Notes under the pieces: generated by a model
The model's input: only the letters and a program-made list of their open reading frames with translations
What the model was told of the DNA's origin: nothing
The model's database searches: none
Shown: piece by piece, positions 52,528-61,576 of the stretch
Layout: every line of letters starts with the position of its first letter
Numbering within the stretch: the first letter of the stretch is position 1
Program-made: the position numbers and the translations under genes
Assembly: GCF_007990445.1 (NCBI RefSeq)
Contig: NZ_AP019841.1
Span: 372,001-436,000, forward strand
Direction: 5' to 3'
DNA: 64,000 nucleotides
DNA from: Leptotrichia wadei
GTDB taxonomy: Bacteria > Fusobacteriota > Fusobacteriia > Fusobacteriales > Leptotrichiaceae

Positions 52528-53544
52528 TTAGTACCATAAAAGGTTAATTCCATTTTCCTTACATGTTTTTACGATTTCTGGTGTCCATACTGAAGCTTGA
52601 ACTTCTCCAATGTGGGCTTTTTGCAATAAAAACATGCAGATTCTTGATTGCCCGATTCCTCCACCAATTGTTAATGGTAATTCATCGTTTAGAAGCATTT
52701 TGTGGAAATCAAGATTTTTTCTTTCTTCCAGGTTTAATTCTTTTAATTGACGTTCTAATGCGGCTTTATCAACACGGATTCCCATTGAAGATAATTCTAA
52801 TGATCTGTCTAAAACTGGATTCCACATAATTAGATCTCCGTTTAGTTCCCAGTCATCGTAATCTGGGGCACGTCCATCGTGTCTTTTTCCAGAATTTAAC
52901 ACTTTTCCGATTTGCATAATGAAGATTGCCTTGTGTTCTTTTGCAAATTTGTCTTCTCTTTCATTTGGAGTTAATTCAGGATATAAATCTTCTAATTCTT
53001 GAGAAGTAATAAAAGTAACTTCTTTTGGCAAGAATTTTTCAAATTTTTCAAATTTTTCAGTCAATTCTTTTTCTGTATTTAAAAAGGCTTGATATATTTT
53101 TTTAACAGTTGCTTTTAAAAAGTCAATATTTCTATCTTCTTTTGAAATAACTTTTTCCCAGTCCCATTGGTCAACGTAAATTGAATGCATATTATCTAAA
53201 TCTTCATCTCTTCTAATGGCATTCATATCTGTATAAATACCCTTTCCTTCTTCAACACCATATTGCTTCAATGCAATTCTTTTCCATTTTGCAAGTGAAT
53301 GTACAATTTCCAATGTTACATCTGGCATTTCCTTCATTTCAAAAGCCACAGGACGTTCAACGCCATTCAAATTATCATTAATCCCAACAGACTTTCTAAC
53401 AAACATAGGTGCTGAAATTCTTGTTAAGTCTAATGCTTTTGCAAGTTCTCTCTCAAAACAGTCTTTTGCAGCTTTTATTGCAATTTCTGTTTCCATGATT
53501 CCATATTTTGGATCATAATTTTTTGGAATTATAGTTTTTGACAT
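52528..53544 (-). CDS. asnA: Aspartate-ammonia ligase (AsnA)
   Basis: ATP-dependent synthesis of asparagine from aspartate and ammonia, a class II aminoacyl-tRNA-synthetase-like fold. Recognised by EIVHSLAKWKR, YTDMNAIRRDED, HSIYVDQWDWEKVI and the C-terminal PLTIGGGIGQSRICM motif 3. 338 residues, normal. ATG after AGAAGGAGAG. Single-gene unit with its own promoter and terminator. Confidence 0.96.
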   Translation of the reverse strand: MSKTIIPKNYDPKYGIMETEIAIKAAKDCFERELAKALDLTRISAPMFVRKSVGINDNLNGVERPVAFEMKEMPDVTLEIVHSLAKWKRIALKQYGVEEGKGIYTDMNAIRRDEDLDNMHSIYVDQWDWEKVISKEDRNIDFLKATVKKIYQAFLNTEKELTEKFEKFEKFLPKEVTFITSQELEDLYPELTPNEREDKFAKEHKAIFIMQIGKVLNSGKRHDGRAPDYDDWELNGDLIMWNPVLDRSLELSSMGIRVDKAALERQLKELNLEERKNLDFHKMLLNDELPLTIGGGIGQSRICMFLLQKAHIGEVQASVWTPEIVKTCKENGINLLWY

Positions 53545-53583
53545 ATACTCTCCTTCTTTCTCAATTTTTTATTCTACCTATAG

Positions 53584-53612
53584 ATGTTATCAAAATTATT
53601 ATCTATTGTCAA
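53584..53612 (-). promoter_or_regulatory. Promoter of asnA
   Basis: On the minus strand TTGACA (53607-53612), a 17-base spacer and TAACAT (53584-53589), 40 bases before asnA. Confidence 0.7.
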
Positions 53613-53641
53613 ATTTTTTTAAATTGAGCCTATTTAAGTTA

Positions 53642-53684
53642 TTTTTTAAAGAAATAATCTTTTTCTAAATGGGATTTAGTATAA
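53642..53684 (+). repeat. Dispersed intergenic repeat, partial copy
   Basis: Ends with CTAAATGGGATTTAGTATAA, identical over 18 bases to the copy at 1092-1163. It lies between the divergent asnA and pdhA promoters. The rest of this gap holds only the promoters. Confidence 0.6.
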
Positions 53685-53730
53685 AATATTGTTTTTTAGT
53701 ATTAATATTTGAATTAGTTATAAATATATA

Positions 53731-53759
53731 TTGTAATGATTATAAAATTATGATAAAAT
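53731..53759 (+). promoter_or_regulatory. Promoter of the pyruvate/acetoin dehydrogenase operon
   Basis: TTGTAA (53731-53736), a 17-base spacer and TAAAAT (53754-53759) preceded by TGA. Confidence 0.55.
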
Positions 53760-53868
53760 TAAATAAAGAATTTTGAATAACAAAATATTAATAGCTTTAT
53801 ACTAAATATGTATATATTTAGAATTATAGAAAAACTTAAAAGTTAAAATATCAAGAATGGAGGAAAAA

Positions 53869-54837
53869 ATGGAAAATATATCTAAAGATAAATTATTAAG
53901 TATGTATGAATCAATGTTAGATATTAGAAACTTTGATTTGAAGGTGAATCAACTTGTAAAAAGAGGGATGGTTCCAGGAATGACACATTTGTCAGTTGGA
54001 GAAGAAGCGGCAAATGTTGGAGCGATTGCGGCGTTAAATCCTGATGATTTTATAACGTCTAATCATAGAGGACATGGGCAAGTTATTGCGAAAGGAATTG
54101 ACTTGAATGGAATGATGGCTGAGATTATGGGGAAAGCTACAGGAACTTGTAAAGGTAAAGGTGGTTCAATGCATATTGCCGATTTAGAAAGTGGAAATTT
54201 AGGAGCTAACGGAATTGTTGGTGGAGGACACGGAATGGCAGTAGGAGCAGCTTATACTCAAAAAGTTAAAAATACTGGAAAAATCGTACTGTGTTGTTTT
54301 GGAGATGGAGCCACAAATGAAGGAAGTTTTCATGAAGCAATGAACTTGGCATCAGTTTGGAATGTACCAATTATTTTTTATTCAATTAATAATGGATATG
54401 GAATAAGTACAGATATTAAAAAAGTTACAAATGTAGAGCATATTTATCAAAGAGCGGTAGCTTATGGAATGCCTGGATATTTCATTGAAGATGGAAATGA
54501 TGTTTTGGCAGTTTATGAAACATTTAGAAAAGCAGTGGATGATGTAAGAGCAGGAAAAGGTCCTGTTTTAATTGAAAGTGTGACATATAGATGGTTTGGG
54601 CACTCGAGTTCAGATCCTGGGAAATATAGAACAAAAGAAGAAGTGGATTCTTGGAAGGCAAAAGATCCTATTATTAAGTTTAAAAATAGATTGATTGAAG
54701 AAGGAATTGCTACTGAGGAAGAATTAACTAAATTGGAAGAAAATTCGAAACAAAAAATTGAAGAAGCAGTTGATTTTGCGAAAAACAGTCCAGAACCAAC
54801 TCTTGAATCAGCATTTGAGGATATTTTTGCAGATTAA
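53869..54837 (+). CDS. pdhA: Pyruvate/acetoin dehydrogenase E1, alpha subunit
   Basis: A TPP-dependent E1 alpha subunit of about 322 residues. TPP-binding motif GDGATNEGSFHEAMN (GDG at 145-147), SNHRGHGQ for the active-site His, and the phosphorylation-loop region RWFGHSSSDPGKYR. Together with E1 beta it decarboxylates the 2-oxoacid and passes the acyl group to a lipoyl arm. I start at ATG 53869 (GGAGG 5 bases before); the ATG at 53857 contains that ribosome site. Motifs do not separate pyruvate from acetoin as substrate; the operon with lipoate ligase is compatible with either. Confidence 0.93.
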   Translation: MENISKDKLLSMYESMLDIRNFDLKVNQLVKRGMVPGMTHLSVGEEAANVGAIAALNPDDFITSNHRGHGQVIAKGIDLNGMMAEIMGKATGTCKGKGGSMHIADLESGNLGANGIVGGGHGMAVGAAYTQKVKNTGKIVLCCFGDGATNEGSFHEAMNLASVWNVPIIFYSINNGYGISTDIKKVTNVEHIYQRAVAYGMPGYFIEDGNDVLAVYETFRKAVDDVRAGKGPVLIESVTYRWFGHSSSDPGKYRTKEEVDSWKAKDPIIKFKNRLIEEGIATEEELTKLEENSKQKIEEAVDFAKNSPEPTLESAFEDIFAD

Positions 54838-54988
54838 TTAAAGTGTTTGTTACTAAAAGAATTTTTGGGAATTTAGTAAAAAGATATTGATTTAAAAAAT
54901 ATAAATTTCGAAAAAATTCTAAGAGAGTTAAATTAGGAAAATAGTGTTTGAAAAAAGAAGAGATAAAAACTGGGAGGAAAAAATAAAT

Positions 54989-55981
54989 ATGGAGACAAAA
55001 TTAATGTCTGTAAAAGAGGCAATAATTACAGCAATGTCAGAAGAAATGAGAAGAGATGAAAATGTATTTCTTATGGGAGAAGATGTTGGAATATTCGGAG
55101 GAGATTTTGGGACTTCGGTAGGAATGTTGGAAGAATTTGGAGAAGAGAGAATTAAGGATATGCCTATTTCAGAATCAGCAATTTCAGGAGCAGCTATTGG
55201 AGCGGCAATGACTGGTTTAAGACCAATTGTAGACGTAACATTTATGGATTTTATCGTGTATATGATGGATAATATTGTAAATCAGGCGGCTAAAACTAGA
55301 TATATGTTTGGTGGAAAAGGAAGAGTACCAGTAACATTTAGATGTGCAGCAGGAAGTGGAGTAGGTTCAGCGGCACAACATTCGCAATCATTGGAGGCTT
55401 GGTTTACGCATATTCCTGGAGTGAAAGTAGTTGCACCTGGAACACCTGCAGATGTGAAAGGGTTGTTGAAAGCAGCTATTAGAGATAATAATCCAGTAAT
55501 TTTCTTGGAATATAAAGCGCAATATAATATGAAAGGTGAAGTTCCAACAGATCCTGAATTTGTTATTCCTTTAGGAAAGGGAGAAATAAAAAGAGAAGGT
55601 ACGGATATTACAATAGTAAGTTACGGAAGAATGCTTGAAAGAGTATTGAAGGCAGCAGAAATAGTGGCTGGAGAAGGAATTAGCGTAGAAGTGGTAGATC
55701 CTAGAACATTGATACCATTAGATAAAGAGATAATTTTGGATTCAGTTAAGAAAACAGGAAGAGTTATTTTAGTGAATGATGCTCATAAAACAAGTGGATT
55801 TATTGGGGAAATTTCAGCGATTATTTCAGAAAGTGATGCATTTGATTATTTGGATCATCCAATTGTGAGATTGGCTGGAGAAGACGTGCCTATGCCATAT
55901 AATCATACTTTAGAAACAGCGATGGTTCCGAGTGTTGAAAAAATTGTTGAGGCAATTAGAAAAGTAAAAAATAAACAATAG
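54989..55981 (+). CDS. pdhB: Pyruvate/acetoin dehydrogenase E1, beta subunit
   Basis: 331 residues from ATG 54989, which follows GGGAGG; the frame is open to 54944 without a ribosome site. Transketolase-like fold: GEDVGIFGGDFGTSVG, AAQHSQSLEAWFTHIPGVKV and a C-terminal domain with RLAGEDVPMPYNHTLE. It pairs with PdhA to form the E1 active site. The 150-base gap after pdhA shows no clear terminator. Confidence 0.94.
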   Translation: METKLMSVKEAIITAMSEEMRRDENVFLMGEDVGIFGGDFGTSVGMLEEFGEERIKDMPISESAISGAAIGAAMTGLRPIVDVTFMDFIVYMMDNIVNQAAKTRYMFGGKGRVPVTFRCAAGSGVGSAAQHSQSLEAWFTHIPGVKVVAPGTPADVKGLLKAAIRDNNPVIFLEYKAQYNMKGEVPTDPEFVIPLGKGEIKREGTDITIVSYGRMLERVLKAAEIVAGEGISVEVVDPRTLIPLDKEIILDSVKKTGRVILVNDAHKTSGFIGEISAIISESDAFDYLDHPIVRLAGEDVPMPYNHTLETAMVPSVEKIVEAIRKVKNKQ

Positions 55982-55999
55982 TAGAAGGTGAAAAATAAG

Positions 56000-57034
56000 A
56001 TGGAAAATAGCAAATTGAGAGCTACACCTGCTGCGAGAGATTTAGCTAAAATGATGGGAATAGATTTGTTAAATGTTAGAGGCAGTGGAGCTAAAGGTAG
56101 AATTCATAAAGAAGATGTGGAAGAATTTAATTTTGAGAAAAAAGTGAGAATTACTCCGTTGGCTAGTAAAATAGCACAAGAATACAACATTGATTTGAGT
56201 ACAGTAGAAGGTAGCGGACATAACGGGAAAATAATGAAAGAAGATATTTTGAATATCATTGCTAAACCGAAAGAAACTGAAGAATTGGCAAGACATGAAA
56301 AAGCAATATTGGCTGAAAAAGAACAAGTGGAAGAAGCTGATATTGAAGTTATTCCAATGTCACCAATGAGAAAAGTAATAGCGAAAAGAATGTCAGACAG
56401 TTACTTTACGGCACCTACATTTACATTAAATTATGAAGTTGATATGACAGAATTGATTTCATTGAGAAAAAAAGTTATGGATACAATTATGGAAAATACA
56501 GGTAAAAAGATAACTGTAACAGATTTAATTTCATTTGCTGTAGTTAAAACATTGATGAAACACAAATATGTAAATTCTGAATTGTCTGCAGATGGAACAC
56601 AAATTACATTGCATAATTATGTAAATTTATCAATTGCTGTTGGAATGGACGATGGGCTTTTGGTGCCTGTAATCAAAGGTGCTGATAAAATGTCATTAAG
56701 TGAATTGGTAGTTGCGTCTAAAGATATTATTAAAAAGGCGTTGGCAATGAAATTGAGTCCTTCTGAACAAAGTGGAAGTACGTTTACAATTAGTAATTTG
56801 GGAATGTTTGGAACGCAAAGTTTTAATCCTATTATAAATCAACCAAATTCGGCAATTTTAGGAGTTGCTGCGACAGTTGAAAAACCAGTAGTTGTAGATG
56901 GAGAGATTGTAATTAGACCAATAATGACAATGTGTTTAACAATTGACCATAGAGTTGTGGATGGACTTGCTGGAGCTAAATTTATGCAAGATTTGAAGAA
57001 ATTATTGGAAAATCCATTAGCAATGTTAATTTAG
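56000..57034 (+). CDS. pdhC: E2 acyltransferase without a lipoyl domain
   Basis: Dihydrolipoamide acyltransferase of 344 residues. It begins directly with two peripheral-subunit-binding domains (RATPAARDLAKMMGIDLLNV at about 6 and RITPLASKIAQEYNIDLSTV at about 50). The trimeric catalytic domain follows with TIDHRVVDGLAG (about 315). The usual N-terminal lipoyl domain is missing; the lipoyl Lys is found instead on the next gene's E3. I start at ATG 56000, 9 bases after AAGGTG; the GTG at 55988 overlaps that ribosome site. No lost N-terminus is visible upstream, since pdhB ends 18 bases before. Confidence 0.93.
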   Translation: MENSKLRATPAARDLAKMMGIDLLNVRGSGAKGRIHKEDVEEFNFEKKVRITPLASKIAQEYNIDLSTVEGSGHNGKIMKEDILNIIAKPKETEELARHEKAILAEKEQVEEADIEVIPMSPMRKVIAKRMSDSYFTAPTFTLNYEVDMTELISLRKKVMDTIMENTGKKITVTDLISFAVVKTLMKHKYVNSELSADGTQITLHNYVNLSIAVGMDDGLLVPVIKGADKMSLSELVVASKDIIKKALAMKLSPSEQSGSTFTISNLGMFGTQSFNPIINQPNSAILGVAATVEKPVVVDGEIVIRPIMTMCLTIDHRVVDGLAGAKFMQDLKKLLENPLAMLI

Positions 57035-57086
57035 AAAATTTGAAATACTATAAATACCATTAAATAAAATAAAGGAAGTGAAATAA

Positions 57087-58859
57087 ATGGCAGTAGAAGT
57101 AATTATGCCTAAAGCTGGAATAGATATGACAGAAGGGCAAATCGTGAAATGGAACAAAAAAGAAGGGGAAAAAGTAGAAGAGGGAGAAATCTTACTTGAA
57201 ATAATGACTGATAAAACAAGTATGGAATTGGAGGCAGAGGCTTCAGGATACTTAATTAAAGTGTTAAAACAAGATGGAGAAACTGTGCCAGTTACGGAAG
57301 TTATTGGGTATATTGGAGCTGAAGGAGAAGAAGCACCAACAGGAGCAGCACCTCAAGCGGCACCAGAACCAAAAGCAGCAGAACCAGTGACAGCAGCTCA
57401 ACCAGCAGTTTCAGCTTCAAATGAACCAAAAGCACCAAAAGGTGACGATGAATTTGATGTGGTTGTAATCGGTGGAGGACCTGCAGGATATGTAGCGGCA
57501 ATTAAAGCAGCACAATTAGGTGGAAAAGTAGCGATTGTGGAAAAAGTTCATTTTGGAGGAACTTGTTTGAATAAAGGATGTATTCCTACGAAAACATTCT
57601 TGAAAAATGCTGAAATTATCGAAGGAATTGAAATGGCAGGAAAAAGAGGAATTATCTTGGAAAATGATAAATTCACAATTGATATGCCAAAAGTTGTTAA
57701 ATTGAAAAATGATATCGTAAAAACATTGACAAACGGAGTTCAAGGATTATTGAAGAGTAATGATGTTAAAATCTATAACGGTATTGGAAAAATAAATGTT
57801 GATAAAGATGTTGTTGTTACAAATGATAAAGGTGAAACAGTATTGAGAACTGATAAAATCATTTTAGCAGGTGGTTCAAAAGTAGGAAGAATCAATATTC
57901 CAGGAATTGACAGTCCAAAAGTATTGACAAGTGATGATATTTTAGATATTCAACAAATTCCTAAATCATTAGCTGTAATTGGTGGAGGAGTAGTTGGAAT
58001 TGAGTTGGGGCAAGTGTTTAATTCATTTGGTTCAGAAGTAACTGTTGTGGAAATGATGGATAGAATTATTCCTGGTGTGGATAGGGAATCTTCTGAAACA
58101 TTGAGAAAAGAATTAGAGAAAAAAGGAATGAAAATCTTAACTTCAACTGCAATTAAGGAAATAGTTGATAATGGAGATACATTAACAATTAAAGTTGATG
58201 GAAAAGATGATATTGTGGCTGAAAAAGCATTGTTGTCAATTGGAAGAGTGCCTGATTTAGAAGGAATTGGAGAAATTGACTTAGAATTGGAAAATGGTAA
58301 AGTTAAAGTGGATAAATATATGGAAACTAGCGTTAAAGGTATTTATGCGCCTGGAGATATTAATGGAACTAGAATGTTGGCTCATGCGGCATTTAGAATG
58401 GGAGAAATTGCAGCAGAAAATGCAATTCAAGGAAACCACAGAGCAACAAGATTAGAAACAAATTCTTCAGCTTCAATTTATACAATTCCATCAGCGATTT
58501 ACACTGTGCCAGAAGTAGCAATGGTTGGATTGACAGAAGAACAAGCTAAAGAAAAATATGATATAAGTGTAGGGAAATTCGCATTTGTAGGAAATGGAAG
58601 AGCGTTGGCATCAGGGGAATCTGCTGGATTTGTAAAAGTTATTGCTGATAAAAAATATGGAGAAATTTTAGGAGTTCATATTGTAGGGCCTTCAGCTGCT
58701 GAAATTATTAACGAAGCTGCGACATTAATGAAAATGGAAATTACAGTTGATGAAGTAATCAAAACGATACACGGACATCCTACTTATTCAGAAGCATTGT
58801 TTGAAGCATGTGCAGATGTTTTAGGAGAAGCTGTTCATTTACCTAAAAAGAAAAAATAG
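57087..58859 (+). CDS. lpdA: Dihydrolipoamide dehydrogenase (E3) with N-terminal lipoyl domain
   Basis: 590 residues. Lipoyl domain at 1-80 with the target Lys43 in IMTDKTSMELEA. An Ala/Pro-rich flexible linker (about 84-118) follows, then the E3 flavoprotein: FAD loop VVVIGGGPAGYVAA (125-138), redox disulfide GGTCLNKGCIPTK (C160, C165), NAD loop VIGGGVVGIELG, and the C-terminal HGHPTYSEALFE with the catalytic His-Glu pair. Reoxidises the dihydrolipoyl arm with NAD+. As the only lipoyl-bearing protein in this operon, it probably supplies the swinging arm for the whole complex. Confidence 0.96.
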   Translation: MAVEVIMPKAGIDMTEGQIVKWNKKEGEKVEEGEILLEIMTDKTSMELEAEASGYLIKVLKQDGETVPVTEVIGYIGAEGEEAPTGAAPQAAPEPKAAEPVTAAQPAVSASNEPKAPKGDDEFDVVVIGGGPAGYVAAIKAAQLGGKVAIVEKVHFGGTCLNKGCIPTKTFLKNAEIIEGIEMAGKRGIILENDKFTIDMPKVVKLKNDIVKTLTNGVQGLLKSNDVKIYNGIGKINVDKDVVVTNDKGETVLRTDKIILAGGSKVGRINIPGIDSPKVLTSDDILDIQQIPKSLAVIGGGVVGIELGQVFNSFGSEVTVVEMMDRIIPGVDRESSETLRKELEKKGMKILTSTAIKEIVDNGDTLTIKVDGKDDIVAEKALLSIGRVPDLEGIGEIDLELENGKVKVDKYMETSVKGIYAPGDINGTRMLAHAAFRMGEIAAENAIQGNHRATRLETNSSASIYTIPSAIYTVPEVAMVGLTEEQAKEKYDISVGKFAFVGNGRALASGESAGFVKVIADKKYGEILGVHIVGPSAAEIINEAATLMKMEITVDEVIKTIHGHPTYSEALFEACADVLGEAVHLPKKKK

Positions 58860-58880
58860 AATGAAAGAGGACTAGTTACT

Positions 58881-59873
58881 ATGATTTATTATATTAGTAA
58901 AACTCATGATACCGCATTTAATATTGCTTTGGAAGAATATTGCTTCAAAAATTTAAGAGATGAAGATGAAATATTTTTATTGTGGATAAATGAGCCTTCG
59001 ATAATTGTTGGGAAGTATCAGAATACGATTGAGGAGATTAATACGGAATATACGAGAGAAAAAGGGATTCATGTAATTCGTAGAATTTCTGGTGGAGGAG
59101 CAGTTTATCACGATTTGAATAATTTGAATTATACGATTATTTCTAATAGAGATAAAAATCAGGAAGGATTCAATTTTAAAGAATTTTCAAAACCAATAAT
59201 TGAAACATTGGCAGAATTAGGCGTAAAAGCTGAGTTTACTGGAAGAAATGACTTGGAAATTGATGGACAAAAATTTTGTGGAAATGCACAGGCTTACATA
59301 AAAGATAGAGTGATGCATCACGGTTGTCTTTTATTTAATGTTGATTTTAGTGCTTTGGGAGATGCTTTGAAAGTTTCCAAAGATAAAATTGAGTCAAAAG
59401 GTGTAAAATCTGTTAGAAGTAGAGTTACAAATATATTGCCTCATTTGAAAACTCCAATTACAGTTGAAGAATTTGGTGATAAAATTATGGAATATATGAA
59501 AAAACAGTATCCAGATATGAAAGAATATGTTTTCAGTAAGGAAGAGTTGGATTATATTGCTAAAAGAGCTGAAATTAAAAGAAGCTGGGAATGGAATTAT
59601 GGAGAGTCTCCAGAATTTAATATAACTAGAGGAAAAAGATTTAAAAATGGAAAAATCCAGATCTTTGCCACAGTTGAAAATTCTAGAATTAAAAATATTA
59701 AATTTTATGGGGATTTCTTCGGGAAAAATGAAGATTTGAGTGAAATCGAAAATCTTTTGAAAGATGTGAAATATACGAGGGAAGATGTTAAGGAAAAATT
59801 GGAAACGGTTGATATTGGGGAATATTTTTCTAAATTTACGGTGGATGAAGTTGTGGAAGTTATTGTAGAATAG
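58881..59873 (+). CDS. lplA: Lipoate-protein ligase A
   Basis: Attaches free lipoate to lipoyl domains via lipoyl-AMP. Signature RRISGGGAVYHD (67-78), GNDLEI-like TGRNDLEIDGQKFCGNAQ, and a C-terminal accessory domain (about 250-330). 330 residues, the full LplA type. 21 bases after the E3 gene, so it is probably in the operon and acts on the lipoyl domain of that E3. ATG after AGAGG. Confidence 0.95.
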   Translation: MIYYISKTHDTAFNIALEEYCFKNLRDEDEIFLLWINEPSIIVGKYQNTIEEINTEYTREKGIHVIRRISGGGAVYHDLNNLNYTIISNRDKNQEGFNFKEFSKPIIETLAELGVKAEFTGRNDLEIDGQKFCGNAQAYIKDRVMHHGCLLFNVDFSALGDALKVSKDKIESKGVKSVRSRVTNILPHLKTPITVEEFGDKIMEYMKKQYPDMKEYVFSKEELDYIAKRAEIKRSWEWNYGESPEFNITRGKRFKNGKIQIFATVENSRIKNIKFYGDFFGKNEDLSEIENLLKDVKYTREDVKEKLETVDIGEYFSKFTVDEVVEVIVE

Positions 59874-59898
59874 GGATTGATTATGAAATATTTTTTAG

Positions 59899-59930
59899 CA
59901 AGGGGTAAATCCCCTTGTTTTAAAATTTTT
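59899..59930 (+). terminator. Terminator of the dehydrogenase-lplA operon
   Basis: CAAGGGG (59899-59905) and CCCCTTG (59911-59917), then TTTTAAAATTTTTTT. Same hairpin type as at 8952 and 48721. Confidence 0.85.
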
Positions 59931-59994
59931 TTATTATATCATATTTTCAGAAATTATCAATAGTTTTTTTTGAAAAAGTGTAAAGAAAAAAAAC

Positions 59995-60023
59995 TTGACA
60001 ATTTATCAAAATTTTTGTATAAT
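59995..60023 (+). promoter_or_regulatory. Promoter of rpsP
   Basis: TTGACA (59995-60000), a 17-base spacer and TATAAT (60018-60023): exact consensus. Confidence 0.9.
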
Positions 60024-60082
60024 CATATTGCATTTAAAATAATAAGTTTTAAAATTATTGAATAGTATGGAGGTAACATTTA

Positions 60083-60352
60083 ATGTTAAAATTAAGATTG
60101 ACAAGATTAGGAAGAAAAAAAGTTCCTTTTTATAGAATAGTAGCTATGGAGGCTTTATCTAGAAGAGATGGGAAAGCTGTTGCTTACCTTGGAACTTTTA
60201 ACCCGCTTGTTGAAGATGACAAACAAGTAGTATTGAAAGAGGAAGAAATCTTGAAATACTTATCAAACGGTGCTCAACCAACTGAAACTGTTAAAAGTAT
60301 CTTAACAAAAGCAGGAGTTTGGGCTAAATTTCAAGAAACTAAGAAAAAATAG
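60083..60352 (+). CDS. rpsP: 30S ribosomal protein S16
   Basis: 89 residues, starting MLKLRLTRLGRKKVPFYRIV with the family segment YLGTFNPL. Needed for 30S assembly. ATG after GGAGG. In many bacteria rimM and trmD follow; here there are only hairpins and the IS, so the usual operon is broken or rearranged. Confidence 0.97.
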   Translation: MLKLRLTRLGRKKVPFYRIVAMEALSRRDGKAVAYLGTFNPLVEDDKQVVLKEEEILKYLSNGAQPTETVKSILTKAGVWAKFQETKKK

Positions 60353-60393
60353 TTCTGAAAATTCTTGATTCATAATTTATTTTCCATTTTTTG

Positions 60394-60508
60394 TTGTACT
60401 AGCAAGAGATTTTGGTCTTTTGTTAGTACAATTGAGATGTAATTTTCATTTGAGGTTTGAATATTGCATTTCAAAATATTTGTCCTAATTTTTAGGGCAA
60501 ATTTTTTT
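60394..60508 (+). terminator. Two hairpins after rpsP, the second a terminator
   Basis: First, TTGTACTAGCAA (60394-60405) with TTGTTAGTACAA (60420-60431), 12 pairs with one G-U and no T run. Second, ATTTGTCCTAA (60478-60488) with TTAGGGCAAAT (60492-60502), then TTTTTT. Confidence 0.75.
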
Positions 60509-60556
60509 AAGGAGAATTAATATTTATAGTTATTTTAAATTTAATTTTATTTTAAC

Positions 60557-61452
60557 AAAAAGATAGCAAGAAGTCTCCGACTTCTACAAGTGGGAGATGA
60601 ATTGCTTTTTTTGTAAAAAAAATTGAAAAAAGTCAAATTAAAATATCATAGAGAAATACCGAAGGATTACAAGATAAAGTCAGTAACATTGACAAACAGT
60701 AATGGAAATTACTATGTTTCTGTCTTGACGGAATTTGAAAAAGAAATTCAAAAAATGCCAAGTTATGATAAAGTAATTGGACTTGATTTTTCAATGTCTG
60801 AATTATTTGTCAGTTCTGAAAACCAAAGGGCTGATTATCTAAGATATTTTAGGATGTTAGAAGAAAAATTAAAGAAATTACAGAAATCATTATCAAGGAA
60901 AGTAAAATTTTCTAAAAATTGGTATAAGCAAAAAGCGAAAATATCAAAATTACATGAGTATATTAAAAATTGTCGAAGAGATTTTTTGCATAAATTATCG
61001 AAAAAATTGTCTGAAGAATACAATGCTGTGGTTGTTGAGAATTTGAATATGAAAGGGATGAGCCAGGCATTAAATTTTGGGAAAAGTATAGGAGATAATG
61101 GATGGGGAATGTTTTTGAGAATGCTTGAGTATAAGTTAATGTTTTTAGGGAAACAATTTTTGAAGATAGATAAGTGGTTTCCGTCATCGAAAACTTGCAG
61201 TAAATGCGGAAATATTAAAGAGGAACTGAAATTATCAGAAAGAAGTTATAAATGTGAGTGCTGTGGAATTGAAATTGATAGAGATTACAATGCGGCACTG
61301 AATATAAAAAACATTGGGAAATTGATGTTGGAATATTAGAAAAATAAAAAAAACAGGGCAGGGACTGTCCGAAGAGCTTGGTAAATATATTTGGCTAACA
61401 AAAGCAGATACTTCCCAAGAAGCTCCCGCTTCTAAAAGCGGGAGTAGTTCAC
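60557..61452 (+). mobile_element. IS200/IS605-type element, copy 3, internally deleted
   Basis: Begins right after TTTAAC (60551-60556), like copy 2, with a clean left-end hairpin GAAGT-CTCCG-ACTTC (60571-60585). Ends GTAGTTCAC at 61452 with the CTCCCGCTT/AAGCGGGAG stem. Relative to copy 2, about 476 bases are missing between AAAATTGAAAA in the left end (4344-4354) and the same 11 bases in tnpB (4820-4830). Both ends are intact, so it could still be moved in trans. It lies about 120 bases upstream of the autotransporter gene. Confidence 0.85.
60623..61339 (+). pseudogene. tnpB: TnpB lacking its N-terminal ~130 residues
   Basis: Open from a TTG at 60623. It keeps the sequence from KLKYHREIPKDYK onward and all RuvC acids (IGLDFS, VVVENLNMKG, DRDYNAALNI) and the zinc cysteines. 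The N-terminal region that binds RNA and the target-adjacent motif is gone and no ribosome site precedes the TTG. Most likely non-functional, though translation from an internal start cannot be excluded. Confidence 0.8.
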
Positions 61453-61576
61453 GAATAGATTTCAAATGAAATACTATTTTCATTTAAATAATGGATATGC
61501 TAAGTTTCACTTGGTATAGAAATTATTTTTTTGTGCTTAACATTAGGCAAAGTTTAGAATAAAAGGAGTTAGAATT

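Noticed and set aside
60623-61339. Copy 3 as a functional miniature TnpB
   Set aside because: The N-terminal RNA/motif-binding region is missing, only a TTG without ribosome site is available, and the deletion has a simple microhomology explanation.
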